NCBI GenBank assembly: GCA_944331945.1
Contig: CALVJC010000116.1
Span: 1-22,316 of the forward strand
From: an uncultured Bacilli bacterium
GTDB lineage: Bacteria; Bacillota_I; Bacilli_A; RF39; UBA660
DNA: 22,316 bases
Direction of reading: 5' to 3'
Below, piece by piece: positions 1 through 8,805 of this stretch. The translations under genes and the position numbers were made by a program. The notes under the pieces were generated by a model. It was not told the origin of the DNA and made no database searches. It was given only the letters and a program-made list of their open reading frames with translations. Each line of letters starts with the position of its first letter. Positions within the stretch are counted from its first letter, which is position 1.

Positions 1-60
1 CCCTCTTTATATATAAGAGTACCATAAGTTAATTCAAAATCAAATTTTTAGTAAAATAAT

Positions 61-111
61 AGCAGGAAAGCTTTTCGGTATAAGACTTTCTCTGCTGTTC
101 ATAATTTTTTT
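61..111. terminator. Hairpin with U-tract downstream of rhomboid gene
   Basis: AGCAGGAAAG (61-70) pairs with CTTTCTCTGCT (86-96), a 10-bp stem with one bulged base and a 15-nt loop. On the plus strand it is followed by a run of seven T (105-111). On the minus strand it is followed by ATTATTTTA. It lies just beyond the rhomboid stop, so it could end that operon (minus), a plus-strand transcript entering from outside the window, or both. The rest of 1-139 holds no gene. A second small hairpin (CTCTT/AAGAG, about 3-19) sits at the window edge. Confidence 0.45.
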
Positions 112-139
112 CATGTTTTTATCCTGAAGGTAAGAATTC

Positions 140-1297
140 TTACCCTTTGAAAAAGAATACCATAAAGATGAGAAATGCCAGATAGAGCAAGGAAACGATT
201 TTCCCATTAATCTTTTCAAATGAGGTGCTTTTGTAAGGAACCCCTACTCCAATCATGATTAAAATTCCTCCAATTAATCCTCCGATATGGGCGGCATTAT
301 CAACTCCTGGCATAAGAAAGCCTAGTAATAAGTTTAAGACAATAATCGGAATAATTTGGTTTCTAATGACATTTCCAAGATATACACGATAGTGATATCC
401 AAAATAAACTAAGGCTCCTAGTAATCCAAAGATCGCTCCGGAAGCTCCAATGCTGGCGGTGGATGGATGGATTAAAATTGAAAGAAGACTGGCTGTAATA
501 GCACTAAAGAGATAGACCGTTAAGAAGCGCCATTTGCCGATGAAACTTTCCAGCTGGATTCCAATAATCCATAAAGCATACATATTAAAGAGCAAATGCA
601 GGATGTTTCCATGTAAAAAAGCTCCTGTTAAAAGACGATAATACTGCCCCATTTTTACGAAAGGTCCATAGACCGCGAATTGATTAAAGAAAGAATTTTC
701 AGAACCAATCAATAATGGCACAAAATACGCTAGAACACAAAGGATGATTAAAGCATAAGTAATCACTGGCTTTTTCGGAGAGAAAACACGATTGATTTTC
801 TCTTGATCGGAAATATTGTGTTTGTTAATGTCATTGGTAATTTTTACAAATAGCTCCATCCCATCTTCTTGATATTTGGTTTTTTTCGGTAAATCTGGAT
901 AGTATTCTTTTAATACTTTATTTTGTTGTAAATCTTTGTCTTCTTTTAACTCAATGGCCGTTACATTTTTGGCTTGTTGTTCTTGTTCTAGGTCAATGTT
1001 ACTTCCTAAATCTAAGAAAATGCTAAGCGTATTTAATTTAAAAGAAAGCGTTTTGGCTTTGATTTTTCTTAAAATACGATTTGTTTTAAAGACATCAAAT
1101 TTATATTGTTCATCATTATGAATATAATTGATAACGATACGAACAATTTTATAATCTTCTTCTAAGTTTTCCAACCATATTTCATTATCGACCCCTTGAA
1201 GAATAATCGGAGTATAGCCTTTTTCGGTAATGAAATAGTGTAATAATTTCATGGCTAGTGTATTCTTTTCATCTAAATCGATCACAACATTATTCAT
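140..1297 (-). CDS. Rhomboid-family intramembrane serine protease (GluP/YqgP-like)
   Basis: This is a membrane-embedded serine protease that cuts transmembrane segments of other proteins. Numbering is from the in-frame GTG at 1303. The first ~175 residues form a hydrophilic cytosolic domain, followed by about six or seven membrane segments. The rhomboid core is clear: HGNILHLLFNMYALW (231-245), the catalytic serine in GASGAIFG (S288) and the catalytic histidine in AHIGGLIGG (H339). A long N-terminal soluble domain plus a C-terminal rhomboid core is the layout of Bacillus GluP (YqgP), which is linked to membrane-protein quality control. The substrate here is unknown. The GTG at 1303 lies 4 nt from AGGAG and the ATG at 1297 lies 10 nt away; I favour the ATG, but either is possible. 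It is the last gene of the dnaE-lspA-rluD group, 29 nt after rluD, and may also have its own promoter inside the end of rluD. Confidence 0.92.
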   Translation of the reverse strand: MNNVVIDLDEKNTLAMKLLHYFITEKGYTPIILQGVDNEIWLENLEEDYKIVRIVINYIHNDEQYKFDVFKTNRILRKIKAKTLSFKLNTLSIFLDLGSNIDLEQEQQAKNVTAIELKEDKDLQQNKVLKEYYPDLPKKTKYQEDGMELFVKITNDINKHNISDQEKINRVFSPKKPVITYALIILCVLAYFVPLLIGSENSFFNQFAVYGPFVKMGQYYRLLTGAFLHGNILHLLFNMYALWIIGIQLESFIGKWRFLTVYLFSAITASLLSILIHPSTASIGASGAIFGLLGALVYFGYHYRVYLGNVIRNQIIPIIVLNLLLGFLMPGVDNAAHIGGLIGGILIMIGVGVPYKSTSFEKINGKIVSLLYLAFLIFMVFFFKG

Positions 1298-1325
1298 AGG
1301 CACACTTCTCCTCTTTCATCATCAT

Positions 1326-1354
1326 ATTATACCGCATTTTCTTCCTTTTCACAA
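1326..1354 (-). promoter_or_regulatory. Candidate promoter for rhomboid gene, inside rluD 3' end
   Basis: On the minus strand TTGTGA (1349-1354) is followed by a 17-nt spacer and a perfect TATAAT (1326-1331). The -10 box overlaps the rluD stop codon (1327-1329). It would give the rhomboid gene independent transcription. The spacing and -10 are ideal and the -35 is a 4/6 match. Confidence 0.5.
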
Positions 1355-2226
1355 GCTGCTATTGCTTCTTGGAATTCTTTTGGGGGATCACATTCGAAAA
1401 ATAGTGGTTCTTTGGTGATTGGTTCTATGAAACGAATGCTTTTAGAGTGAAGGAGTTGACCGAATGGGGTTGTTTTTTTATGATGGCCATATACCGGATC
1501 GTTTGTCACGGGGTGGCCAATATAATCCAAATGAACTCTAATTTGATGGGTTCTTCCTGTTTCTAGAACACATTCTATTAAGGTGTGTTTGGTATAGCGT
1601 TTTAAAACTTTAAAATGAGTCACAGCTTCTTTGCTATTTTCCTTCTCTACTTTCATTTTTAATCTGTTTTTGGGATCACGGCCAATGGGAGCGTCAATGG
1701 TTCCGCTTTCATTCGGTATTACTCCATCGACTAAGGCCAGATAGTGGCGTTCTATTTCTTTGTTTTTTAGCATTTCACTTAGTTTTTCATGGGTCTTATC
1801 GTTTTTCGCAATTAACATCAATCCACTGGTGTCTTTGTCTAAGCGATGGACAACCCCTGGACGAAAACTATCTTGATGAGAGAGATTGGTTTTCGAGAAA
1901 AGAGCATTAACTAGGGTATCTTCATAGTGTCCTGGAGCGGGATGAACAACCAAACCACTTGGTTTATTGATAATAAGCAAGTTCTCATCTTCAAAGACAA
2001 TATCAAGGGAAAGATCATAGGGCTTTAAGGCTTCCATTTCAGGAGCTTCTTCCGGAAGAGTAATCTTATCCCCTTCCTTGACAGAGTAGCTGGCCGCTTC
2101 TACTTTTCCATTGACCGTTACTTGCTTTTCTTTGATTTGTTTTTGAATCTTACTACGACTCATTCCAGATAATTTACTTAAAACAGCATCTAAGCGTCCT
2201 GTTTCTTCTTTTATTTCATACTTCAT
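1327..2226 (-). CDS. rluD: RluD-type 23S rRNA pseudouridine synthase
   Basis: This enzyme isomerises uridines to pseudouridine in large-subunit rRNA (RluA/RluD family). The 299-residue protein has an N-terminal S4 RNA-binding domain (about 10-60, including GRLDAVLSKLSGMSRSKIQ) and a catalytic domain with HRLDKDTSGL, where D130 is the expected catalytic aspartate. ETGRTHQIRVHL near the C-terminus is also family-typical. An upstream in-frame GTG at 2235 falls inside the AGAGGTG ribosome binding site, so the ATG at 2226 is the likely start. It overlaps the end of lspA by 11 nt, which suggests translational coupling. An lspA-rluD order is common in Firmicutes. The exact target positions (RluD-like or another RluA-family paralog) cannot be told from sequence alone. 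Confidence 0.92.
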   Translation of the reverse strand: MKYEIKEETGRLDAVLSKLSGMSRSKIQKQIKEKQVTVNGKVEAASYSVKEGDKITLPEEAPEMEALKPYDLSLDIVFEDENLLIINKPSGLVVHPAPGHYEDTLVNALFSKTNLSHQDSFRPGVVHRLDKDTSGLMLIAKNDKTHEKLSEMLKNKEIERHYLALVDGVIPNESGTIDAPIGRDPKNRLKMKVEKENSKEAVTHFKVLKRYTKHTLIECVLETGRTHQIRVHLDYIGHPVTNDPVYGHHKKTTPFGQLLHSKSIRFIEPITKEPLFFECDPPKEFQEAIAACEKEENAV

Positions 2227-2674
2227 TTTTTTCACCTCTTATTAATTCGATGATCCAAAGACAAATACCAATCACAAGGAAAGTATCTGCTAGGTTAAAA
2301 ATTGGGAAATGGTAGCTGGCAATCAAGACCTCAATATAATCGATCACATAACCAAAGAAAATACGATCGAATAAATTTCCTAGTAAGCCTCCTAAGATCA
2401 GACTATAAGAAATACTTTCGAGTTTGGTTATTGTTTTTTGTTTTCTAATATAAGATAAAAGGAAGAAAAAGAAGAAAAGGGAAATAATGATTAAAAGAAT
2501 GGGATATTGATGAAAGATTCCCCAGGCACCACCTTTATTCTCAGTATAGTTTAGATATAAAATATTAGGGATTAGCGTGATTCTTTCGGTTAAACCAAGA
2601 CGTATTATCTGTTTCACTCCAAAATCGATGAAAAATAAGATAGCACTAAGAATTAAGATCTTCTGTTTCTTCAT
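2216..2674 (-). CDS. lspA: Lipoprotein signal peptidase (signal peptidase II)
   Basis: This aspartic membrane protease removes signal peptides from diacylated prolipoproteins. The 152-residue length is normal for the family and there are four hydrophobic segments (about 7-22, 58-76, 89-107, 128-145). Family signatures are present: the ENKGGAWGIF motif, GNLFDRIFFGYVIDYI and FPIFNLADTF. D112 and D130 are the expected catalytic aspartates. The start ATG is preceded by AAAGGGG at good spacing and lies inside the end of dnaE (29-nt overlap); its stop lies inside the start of rluD. It is therefore translated as a middle gene of a coupled operon. Confidence 0.96.
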   Translation of the reverse strand: MKKQKILILSAILFFIDFGVKQIIRLGLTERITLIPNILYLNYTENKGGAWGIFHQYPILLIIISLFFFFFLLSYIRKQKTITKLESISYSLILGGLLGNLFDRIFFGYVIDYIEVLIASYHFPIFNLADTFLVIGICLWIIELIRGEKNEV

Positions 2675-5627
2675 GTTCTTCCCCTTTCACTTTTTTCAAT
2701 TGATTGACAATCACTTGAGTCTGATTAAACCGTTTTTCTACGGTACCGGTAATCAAATATAAGTCCCCCCTTTTTAAGTCTTTGGCTTTGGCATATATTT
2801 TCGGAAATAAGGTAAAGTCCATCATTTTGGTTTCATCACTACCACTGACAAAAGCCATTTCTTCTTGGCGTTTGGTTTTAATGACTTTAATTTTTTCTAC
2901 CATGATAAATACGGTTACATTTCTATTATAATATTGTTCTAGTTGATTTAAAAGAATGGTATTGATAAATTTATTACGATAGACGGTGGTAGGATGGTTA
3001 CTGATGTAAAAGCCAAAGACTTCTTGTTCTTGTTCTAGTAAGGTATAATTCGAATATTCTTCTTTTTCTTTTAGTTCTGGTAATAGCACTAAGTCTTTGT
3101 CTAAATCTTTGGTCAGTTCAGCATAATTATAAAGAGCATCAAGTTCCTCGATTAAGGTTTTTTTGCTATAACCAAAAGATCGGAAGCAGTCTGCTAAGAT
3201 CAGCGTTTCTAATTGCTTTTTGGTTACTTTGTGTTGAACAAGGCGACTAAAGGCTTCAAAGATAGTAGCGAAAGGTCCATCATTCCTTGCTTCCAAAATC
3301 ATTTTACAGACAGTCACTCCAATTCCTTTGATGCAAGAAAAAGGAACTAAGATACTGTTTTTTATTCTAATATATTGCATTTCACTTTGATTGATATCAG
3401 GTTTTAATATTTCAATGTTATGGCTGCGAATTTCCATAAAATATTCTCTTGTTTTGCTTTCGACTCCAATCACATTGCTTAGAAGCGCTACATAGAATTC
3501 GATTTTATAGTGTACTTTCAAGTAGGCCATTTTATAAGCGACGAGAGAGTAAGCGACTGCATGAGAGCGATTGAAGCCATAACCCGCAAATTTTAAAATC
3601 ATGGCAAAGATTTCTTTGGTGACCGATAAAGGATGCCCTTTTTCAGTAGCCTTTTTGATGAACCGTTCTTCTTCTTGTTTTAAGACGTCTACTTTTTTCT
3701 TACTGATGGCTCTTCGTAAAATGTCCGCTTCCCCTAATGTATAACCAGCATAGATGCTTGCCGCTTGCATAATTTGTTCTTGATAGATCATAATGCCATA
3801 GGTATTTTTTAAAATTTTCTCTAGGCTCGGGTCTAAGTAATTTACTTTTTCTCTTCCCTCTTTTCTGGCGATGTAGGTATCTATGTTACTTGCCGGTCCT
3901 GGACGGAAAAGAGCAATGGCGGCGATGATGTCTTCAAAGTTTTGGGGTTTTAGTTTCCTTAAAAAGTTTCGCATGCCGGCAGATTCAAATTGAAAGATTC
4001 CTGTCGTTTCCGCTTGGGTAAATAGTTCATAGACTTTTGGATCATTTAAAGGGATTTGATGAAAGGATAATTTTTGCTGTCCTTCTTTTTCAATATTTTC
4101 TAAAACATTCATGATCATCGTTAAGTTTTTAATTCCTAAAAAGTCCATTTTTAAAAGGCCTAATTCTTCTAGATAATTCATGGAGTAGCTGGTTAGGTAC
4201 ATATCATCGGATTTGGTTAGAGGAATTACTTCATCCAAATCTTTTTGACACATGACAATACCGGCGGCATGGGTTCCAATCTGACGAGGAAAGCCTTCTA
4301 GACGACTAGCAATTTCAAGTAGTTTTTGTAAACTAGGATCGCGATCAATATATTCTTTAAAAGCTTGATTTTCTTGATAGAATTTTTGAAGGGGATCCTT
4401 GGTTATAGCCGGAAGAAAGGAATTTAGCTTGTCAATTTTATAAAGGGGGATGTTTTGAATTCTACCAACATCACGAAGGACTTGTTTGGCTGCTAAGGTT
4501 GCAAAGGTCACAATGCCAGCGACTCTTTTTTCACCATATTTTTCTTTGACATATAAGATTACGTCATCCCGATAGGCATCTGGTAAATCCGTATCAATAT
4601 CTGGCATGCTTACCCGTTCGGGATTTAAAAAGCGTTCAAAGAGCAAGTCATATTCTAAAGGATCAATTTCCGTAATGCCAAGACAATAAGCGACTAAACT
4701 CCCCGCAGCACTTCCTCGGCCTGGACCTACTAAGATGTTTTTTTGTTTGGCATAACGAATAAAGTCATAAACCACTAAAAAGTAATTGGCAAAACCCATT
4801 TTGATAATAACGTCTAATTCATAAAGAAGACGATCTTGATATTCTTTGGGAATATGGCCTTTGAGTCGTTTCATAAGCCCTTTTTTAGCTAGTTCTTGCA
4901 AATAAACTTCCGCTTTTAGATTGCCTGGACAGGGATAAAGTGGAAGTAAAACTTGCGCTTCTTTTAACGTTAGATTACAGCGATCGATGATCTTTTGGGC
5001 ATTCGAAAGCCCCTCTTCTCCACTATATGCGGTGATATTTTCTTCCAGAAAGTTTTTTTGATCGAGATCATAAAGAGGATTGTCTTTGATGGTCTTACCA
5101 TCACGAATCATATATAAACATTTTAAATATTCTTTTTCTTCTTCGGTTTCATAAAGGCATTTTCTTAAAAACACAATGCTTGGGGTTAATTTTTTTACCT
5201 CTTCCTCCTCTTTTTTGTTTTGATAGCCTAAAAAGACCGTATCGAGGTGTTCTTGATAAAAAGAGAAAAAGTCTTTGGTCTCATAAGGAAGACAGAATAT
5301 TAAGTTTTTTTGATGTTCTATTATTTTTTCCTGGGTTAATTCTTTGCTATTTTGTAATGTCGATAATTTCATGATATTTTGATAACCTTCGCTATCTTGA
5401 ACGAACGCTAAAAGGTCGTGATCGGTTAAATGCATTTCCAAACCAAGGACTGGTTTCAGATCTTCCGCTTGGCACTTTTTGATAAATTCCATTGCTCCAT
5501 ACATGTTATCATCACATAAGACGGCATACCCAGTATTTTGCTCTTTGTTTCGTTTTACAATTTTATCAATAGTTAATAAACTAGAAAGAAGAGAATAATT
5601 GCTTTTTACATATAACATTGGATTCAT
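2646..5627 (-). CDS. dnaE: DNA polymerase III alpha subunit, DnaE type
   Basis: This is a family-C replicative DNA polymerase. It starts with a PHP domain (about 1-195) whose usual metal-binding histidines are replaced (KSNYSLLSS near 8-16 and LCDDNMYG near 37-44), so proofreading or phosphoesterase activity is probably lost, as in Bacillus DnaE. The polymerase core shows GPGRGSAAGS (301-310), the catalytic pair in PDIDTD (342-347) and the third aspartate in KMDFLG (D495). A C-terminal OB-fold-like region lies near 895-975. At 993 residues it is shorter than B. subtilis DnaE (about 1115). In Firmicutes DnaE usually works beside PolC, extending RNA primers. GAGGAGG lies 8-9 nt upstream of the start ATG. 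It heads the operon with lspA, rluD and the rhomboid gene. Confidence 0.96.
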   Translation of the reverse strand: MNPMLYVKSNYSLLSSLLTIDKIVKRNKEQNTGYAVLCDDNMYGAMEFIKKCQAEDLKPVLGLEMHLTDHDLLAFVQDSEGYQNIMKLSTLQNSKELTQEKIIEHQKNLIFCLPYETKDFFSFYQEHLDTVFLGYQNKKEEEEVKKLTPSIVFLRKCLYETEEEKEYLKCLYMIRDGKTIKDNPLYDLDQKNFLEENITAYSGEEGLSNAQKIIDRCNLTLKEAQVLLPLYPCPGNLKAEVYLQELAKKGLMKRLKGHIPKEYQDRLLYELDVIIKMGFANYFLVVYDFIRYAKQKNILVGPGRGSAAGSLVAYCLGITEIDPLEYDLLFERFLNPERVSMPDIDTDLPDAYRDDVILYVKEKYGEKRVAGIVTFATLAAKQVLRDVGRIQNIPLYKIDKLNSFLPAITKDPLQKFYQENQAFKEYIDRDPSLQKLLEIASRLEGFPRQIGTHAAGIVMCQKDLDEVIPLTKSDDMYLTSYSMNYLEELGLLKMDFLGIKNLTMIMNVLENIEKEGQQKLSFHQIPLNDPKVYELFTQAETTGIFQFESAGMRNFLRKLKPQNFEDIIAAIALFRPGPASNIDTYIARKEGREKVNYLDPSLEKILKNTYGIMIYQEQIMQAASIYAGYTLGEADILRRAISKKKVDVLKQEEERFIKKATEKGHPLSVTKEIFAMILKFAGYGFNRSHAVAYSLVAYKMAYLKVHYKIEFYVALLSNVIGVESKTREYFMEIRSHNIEILKPDINQSEMQYIRIKNSILVPFSCIKGIGVTVCKMILEARNDGPFATIFEAFSRLVQHKVTKKQLETLILADCFRSFGYSKKTLIEELDALYNYAELTKDLDKDLVLLPELKEKEEYSNYTLLEQEQEVFGFYISNHPTTVYRNKFINTILLNQLEQYYNRNVTVFIMVEKIKVIKTKRQEEMAFVSGSDETKMMDFTLFPKIYAKAKDLKRGDLYLITGTVEKRFNQTQVIVNQLKKVKGEEHEETEDLNS

Positions 5628-5643
5628 CGACTCATCTCCTCCT

Positions 5644-5664
5644 CTTTTTTTATTGTATCATAAG
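5644..5664 (-). promoter_or_regulatory. Candidate -10 region for the dnaE operon
   Basis: The minus strand upstream of dnaE reads TTATGATACAATAAAA, offering TATGAT or TACAAT as the -10 box; no convincing -35 is visible. The same string occurs upstream of the thioredoxin-fold gene (near 11003-11018), which supports it as a promoter element. Confidence 0.35.
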
Positions 5665-5721
5665 TTAATTTTTAAGAAAGTATTTTTCGATCATTTTTTC
5701 GATTTTCTTACTTTTCAATCC

Positions 5722-5746
5722 AAAAAAGTCCCCGGAAGAGGACTTT
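5722..5746 (-). terminator. Intrinsic terminator of the ABC transporter operon
   Basis: On the minus strand AAAGTCC and GGACTTT (arms 5740-5746 and 5725-5731) form a 7-bp stem with an 8-nt loop, and the T-run continues beyond the stem. It lies just after the permease stop at 5764. Confidence 0.8.
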
Positions 5747-5763
5747 AAAAGATAGATCTTGTC

Positions 5764-8700
5764 TTATTCTACTGACTTTAAAGAACTGATCATATCAATT
5801 TTCTTTAAGATGAAATAAGTAATAATTTGGACAATTAAACTGAAAGCAATAATAATGATAAAGGTAAGAATATAGCTTAGCGGTTTGATCGTTTTTAGGA
5901 AGAGGATTTCATCGGTTTCAGCAATCATTAAGACAAAGGTGTTTAAGGTAAAGCCAAAGAGAATACCAATGACAATTCCTATTATTGTTAAGATAGCGGT
6001 TTCTCGATAGACATAGCTTGAGACTTCTTTATCACGAAAGCCTAATACTTTTAAGGTGGCAATTTCTCGTTGTCGTTCATTGATATTGATAATGGTCAGA
6101 TTATATAAAACCGTAATCGCTAAGAAGGTTGAAAAGGCAATAATTAGATAAACAATATTATTCATGCCAGAAATAATATCTTGGAACATTTCCATGTTAT
6201 CGGTAGTATATTGAATGGTAGAGAAAGAATCGGTCGTGAGTAAGTTACTGGATAGTTCTTCCTGATTGGTTTGATCCGGTAATTGCACAAGGAAGCTATT
6301 GAAAGAAGAATCAGAGAAAATTTCTTGATAATATGTATCACTCATATATAAATAATGGCTAATATAATTTTCACAAATTCCTGCTACGCGAACAAAGAAT
6401 AATTCGTTATCACTATTGCGAATACTAATATTTTCTCCTACGGAAGCATCCAAGAGATCGGCCATTTTTGAAGTGATGATGACTCCATTTTCGGGAAGGG
6501 ATAAGTCTTTTCCATCGATCGATTGAAAGGTGAAGTAATCTTCTAGAGGCCCATCATCCATAAAAGCAATTAAGGTAAAGTCTAAATTTTTATGGTTTGC
6601 TTTGAAGGTAAAGCTTGCAATGTTAGTTTTTAAATAACTTTCGATGCCATTTTCTTGAAGAATTTCTTTTATTTCTTCTTCCTTTTGATCTTCCTTTAGT
6701 ACTAAAGTAGCATCGTAATGTTGAATTTCTTCATATTGAATAGTAACTAAATCGGTTAAGCTATCTTTAATTCCAAAGCCGGTTAAAAGTAAGGCGGTAC
6801 AGCCAGCAATTCCTAGGACTGTCATGATAATTCTTTTTTTGTAGCGGAATAAATTACGAAGTGTAATTTTCCAAGAAAACGATAGTCTCTTCCAAAAGAC
6901 GGTGAAACGCTCTAGTAAGATTTTCTTGCCTTGTTTTGGGGCGGCAGGCCTTAATATTGTAGCGGGAGCTTGTTTAAAGTCTTTCGCTAAACTCAATAGA
7001 ACTACTAACCCCATCAAAAGATAGGTGGTAATGACGATGAAGAGACAAGCGGTCGGATTGATGTAGGTTATTAAAGACGGTATGGTGAAAGAAGCGGCAT
7101 AAACGGTATAAAGAATGCGAGGAATCAAGGTATAGCCTACTCCTAAGCCAATGACAAGGCCTAAGACACAAGCGAAAAAGATATAAAGGAGATAACTAAA
7201 GCAAATGGTAGATTTGCGAATTCCTAAAGAGAGAAAGGCACCAATTTCTCCTCGTTCTTCTTCGATCATGCGATTCATGGTATTAAAGGCCATTAAAAAG
7301 GCAATTAAGATAAAGAAAATAGGAAAGACAGCGGCAATAGAATCTACCTTGGTAGCACTTTCATAAAAAGAAGTATAGCCGGTTAAATCATCTCTTGTTA
7401 ATAAGTACCATACTGGTTTTTCTAAGGTAGCAACAGATGCTTTCGCCGAAGCAATTTCTCCTTCGTAGTTGGCAATTTCTTCTAAATAAAGGTCATAGTT
7501 CTGCGTGTATTCTTCATATCCTCTATTTAACTCTTCATAACCGGTATCAATAGATGTTTTGGCATTCTCTAATTGGGTTATGGCATTATTATATTCTCTT
7601 ATCCAAGCTGCTTGGGAATTATTTAAGGTGGTTTCTTGTTCGGTTAAAGCTTGATTGGTAGTAATTAAAGTTTCAATATTTGTTTTATTGTTTTTTAATT
7701 CCGTCAAGGTGGCATTTAACGTTTGGTATAATTCACTCTCAGGATCCAAAGTTTCTAACTGGGCCTCTATGGCTGTAATCTGCTGATTTAAAGTGTCTAA
7801 AGTAGGTTCTAGCGTGTCGATGGTTAAGTTGGCAGCAGCGAGAGCTTGATTGAACTCTGTTTTGGCATTATTTAAGGCGGTAAAACCATCGTTTAGCCTA
7901 GCTTCCGTTTCTTCTTTGGTTTGGTTTAATCTTGCTAAGTTGTTGTTGTAAGAAGTGTTCGCTTCATCCAACCGAATTTTCGTAGAGTTCAAGGTTGTTA
8001 AAGCTTCATTAAATTTGGCTTCATTGGTCCTTTTGGCTTCGTTTAAGTCATTTTCTGCTTGAGCCACTTTATTCATCGCTTCTTCTAATATTTCTTCGTA
8101 GCGGGCGGTTTCCCGAAGAGGTTTTAGTTCTTGAAGTTTTTGATCCACTTTGGCAATGGCTTCGTCATAGGCTTCTGAGTATGAAATAAGATCTTTGGCG
8201 CCATCGACTAATAGATATATTTCGGTATAATAGTCTAGTTTGAAATTTTCTTTGGGTACATAAAGAAAACTATCTAGTTTTCCATCTCCCACGGTGGAGA
8301 TTCCTTTATTATTGTAGATATAACTACTGCTTCTAGTAGTTCCAACAACTGTACAAGTGTTGTTGTTCAGAGAGTCATTTTCGTCGATCGTGATCGTTTC
8401 TCCAAGGGAAAATACGCCATCTTCTCCTAAACATTCAGAATTATTTTCGGGCATTCTTCCTTCCATTAAGGTGGCTTTACTAATATCCGTCAAAGCTAAA
8501 ACTTTGACGACGTTACCATCGATCAGGGTATCAAAGGAATAGCCTCCCTCTACTTCGGCAATTCCTTCTACTTCTTCTAAGGAGGTAAGGTCTTCTTCGG
8601 TTAACCCCATGGTACTTACGATTTTAAAATCATGAAGATGTGTTTCATCGTAATAATGGTCAAGGGTTTTTAACATATCACTGGCGGTTTCTCTTACTCC

Positions 8701-8805
8701 TGCAAAAAAAGAAGTTCCTAAAATAACAATGAAGATAAGAGAAAGAAACCGGCCTTTGGCTTTCCAAATTTTTCGAAAGCTATTCTTAAGAATGAGCTTT
8801 AACAT
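5764..8805 (-). CDS. Large FtsX-type ABC transporter permease with coiled-coil ectodomain
   Basis: This is the membrane subunit of an ABC system, 1013 residues. One membrane helix lies near 20-40, followed by a MacB-like extracytoplasmic region to about 220. A long Asn/Gln/Glu/Ala-rich helical stretch (about 225-470) then looks like an extended coiled coil. The first FtsX membrane domain follows (about 490-620), then a helix near 680, a second ectodomain and a second FtsX domain (about 885-1010). Both FtsX domains contain the typical ERQREIATLK/EERGEIGAFL-type element. Such permeases do not usually form an import channel; they couple ATP hydrolysis to work outside the membrane (lipid or peptide extraction, hydrolase control). 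The substrate is unknown. The ATG at 8805 overlaps the ATPase stop by one base (TGATG); a GTG at 8808 is better spaced from AAAGGAG and is an equally good start. Confidence 0.88.
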   Translation of the reverse strand: MLKLILKNSFRKIWKAKGRFLSLIFIVILGTSFFAGVRETASDMLKTLDHYYDETHLHDFKIVSTMGLTEEDLTSLEEVEGIAEVEGGYSFDTLIDGNVVKVLALTDISKATLMEGRMPENNSECLGEDGVFSLGETITIDENDSLNNNTCTVVGTTRSSSYIYNNKGISTVGDGKLDSFLYVPKENFKLDYYTEIYLLVDGAKDLISYSEAYDEAIAKVDQKLQELKPLRETARYEEILEEAMNKVAQAENDLNEAKRTNEAKFNEALTTLNSTKIRLDEANTSYNNNLARLNQTKEETEARLNDGFTALNNAKTEFNQALAAANLTIDTLEPTLDTLNQQITAIEAQLETLDPESELYQTLNATLTELKNNKTNIETLITTNQALTEQETTLNNSQAAWIREYNNAITQLENAKTSIDTGYEELNRGYEEYTQNYDLYLEEIANYEGEIASAKASVATLEKPVWYLLTRDDLTGYTSFYESATKVDSIAAVFPIFFILIAFLMAFNTMNRMIEEERGEIGAFLSLGIRKSTICFSYLLYIFFACVLGLVIGLGVGYTLIPRILYTVYAASFTIPSLITYINPTACLFIVITTYLLMGLVVLLSLAKDFKQAPATILRPAAPKQGKKILLERFTVFWKRLSFSWKITLRNLFRYKKRIIMTVLGIAGCTALLLTGFGIKDSLTDLVTIQYEEIQHYDATLVLKEDQKEEEIKEILQENGIESYLKTNIASFTFKANHKNLDFTLIAFMDDGPLEDYFTFQSIDGKDLSLPENGVIITSKMADLLDASVGENISIRNSDNELFFVRVAGICENYISHYLYMSDTYYQEIFSDSSFNSFLVQLPDQTNQEELSSNLLTTDSFSTIQYTTDNMEMFQDIISGMNNIVYLIIAFSTFLAITVLYNLTIININERQREIATLKVLGFRDKEVSSYVYRETAILTIIGIVIGILFGFTLNTFVLMIAETDEILFLKTIKPLSYILTFIIIIAFSLIVQIITYFILKKIDMISSLKSVE

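Noticed and set aside
129..144. Perfect 16-bp palindrome GGTAAGAATTCTTACC at the rhomboid stop codon
   Set aside because: It leaves almost no loop and no T-run follows, so it is not a terminator; no second copy was seen, and a chance match around an EcoRI-like core is plausible.
936..1121. Short open frames opposite rhomboid, dnaE, permease, M29, M23 and other genes
   Set aside because: They lie wholly antisense to or within well-supported genes, lack ribosome binding sites and have no recognisable protein features.
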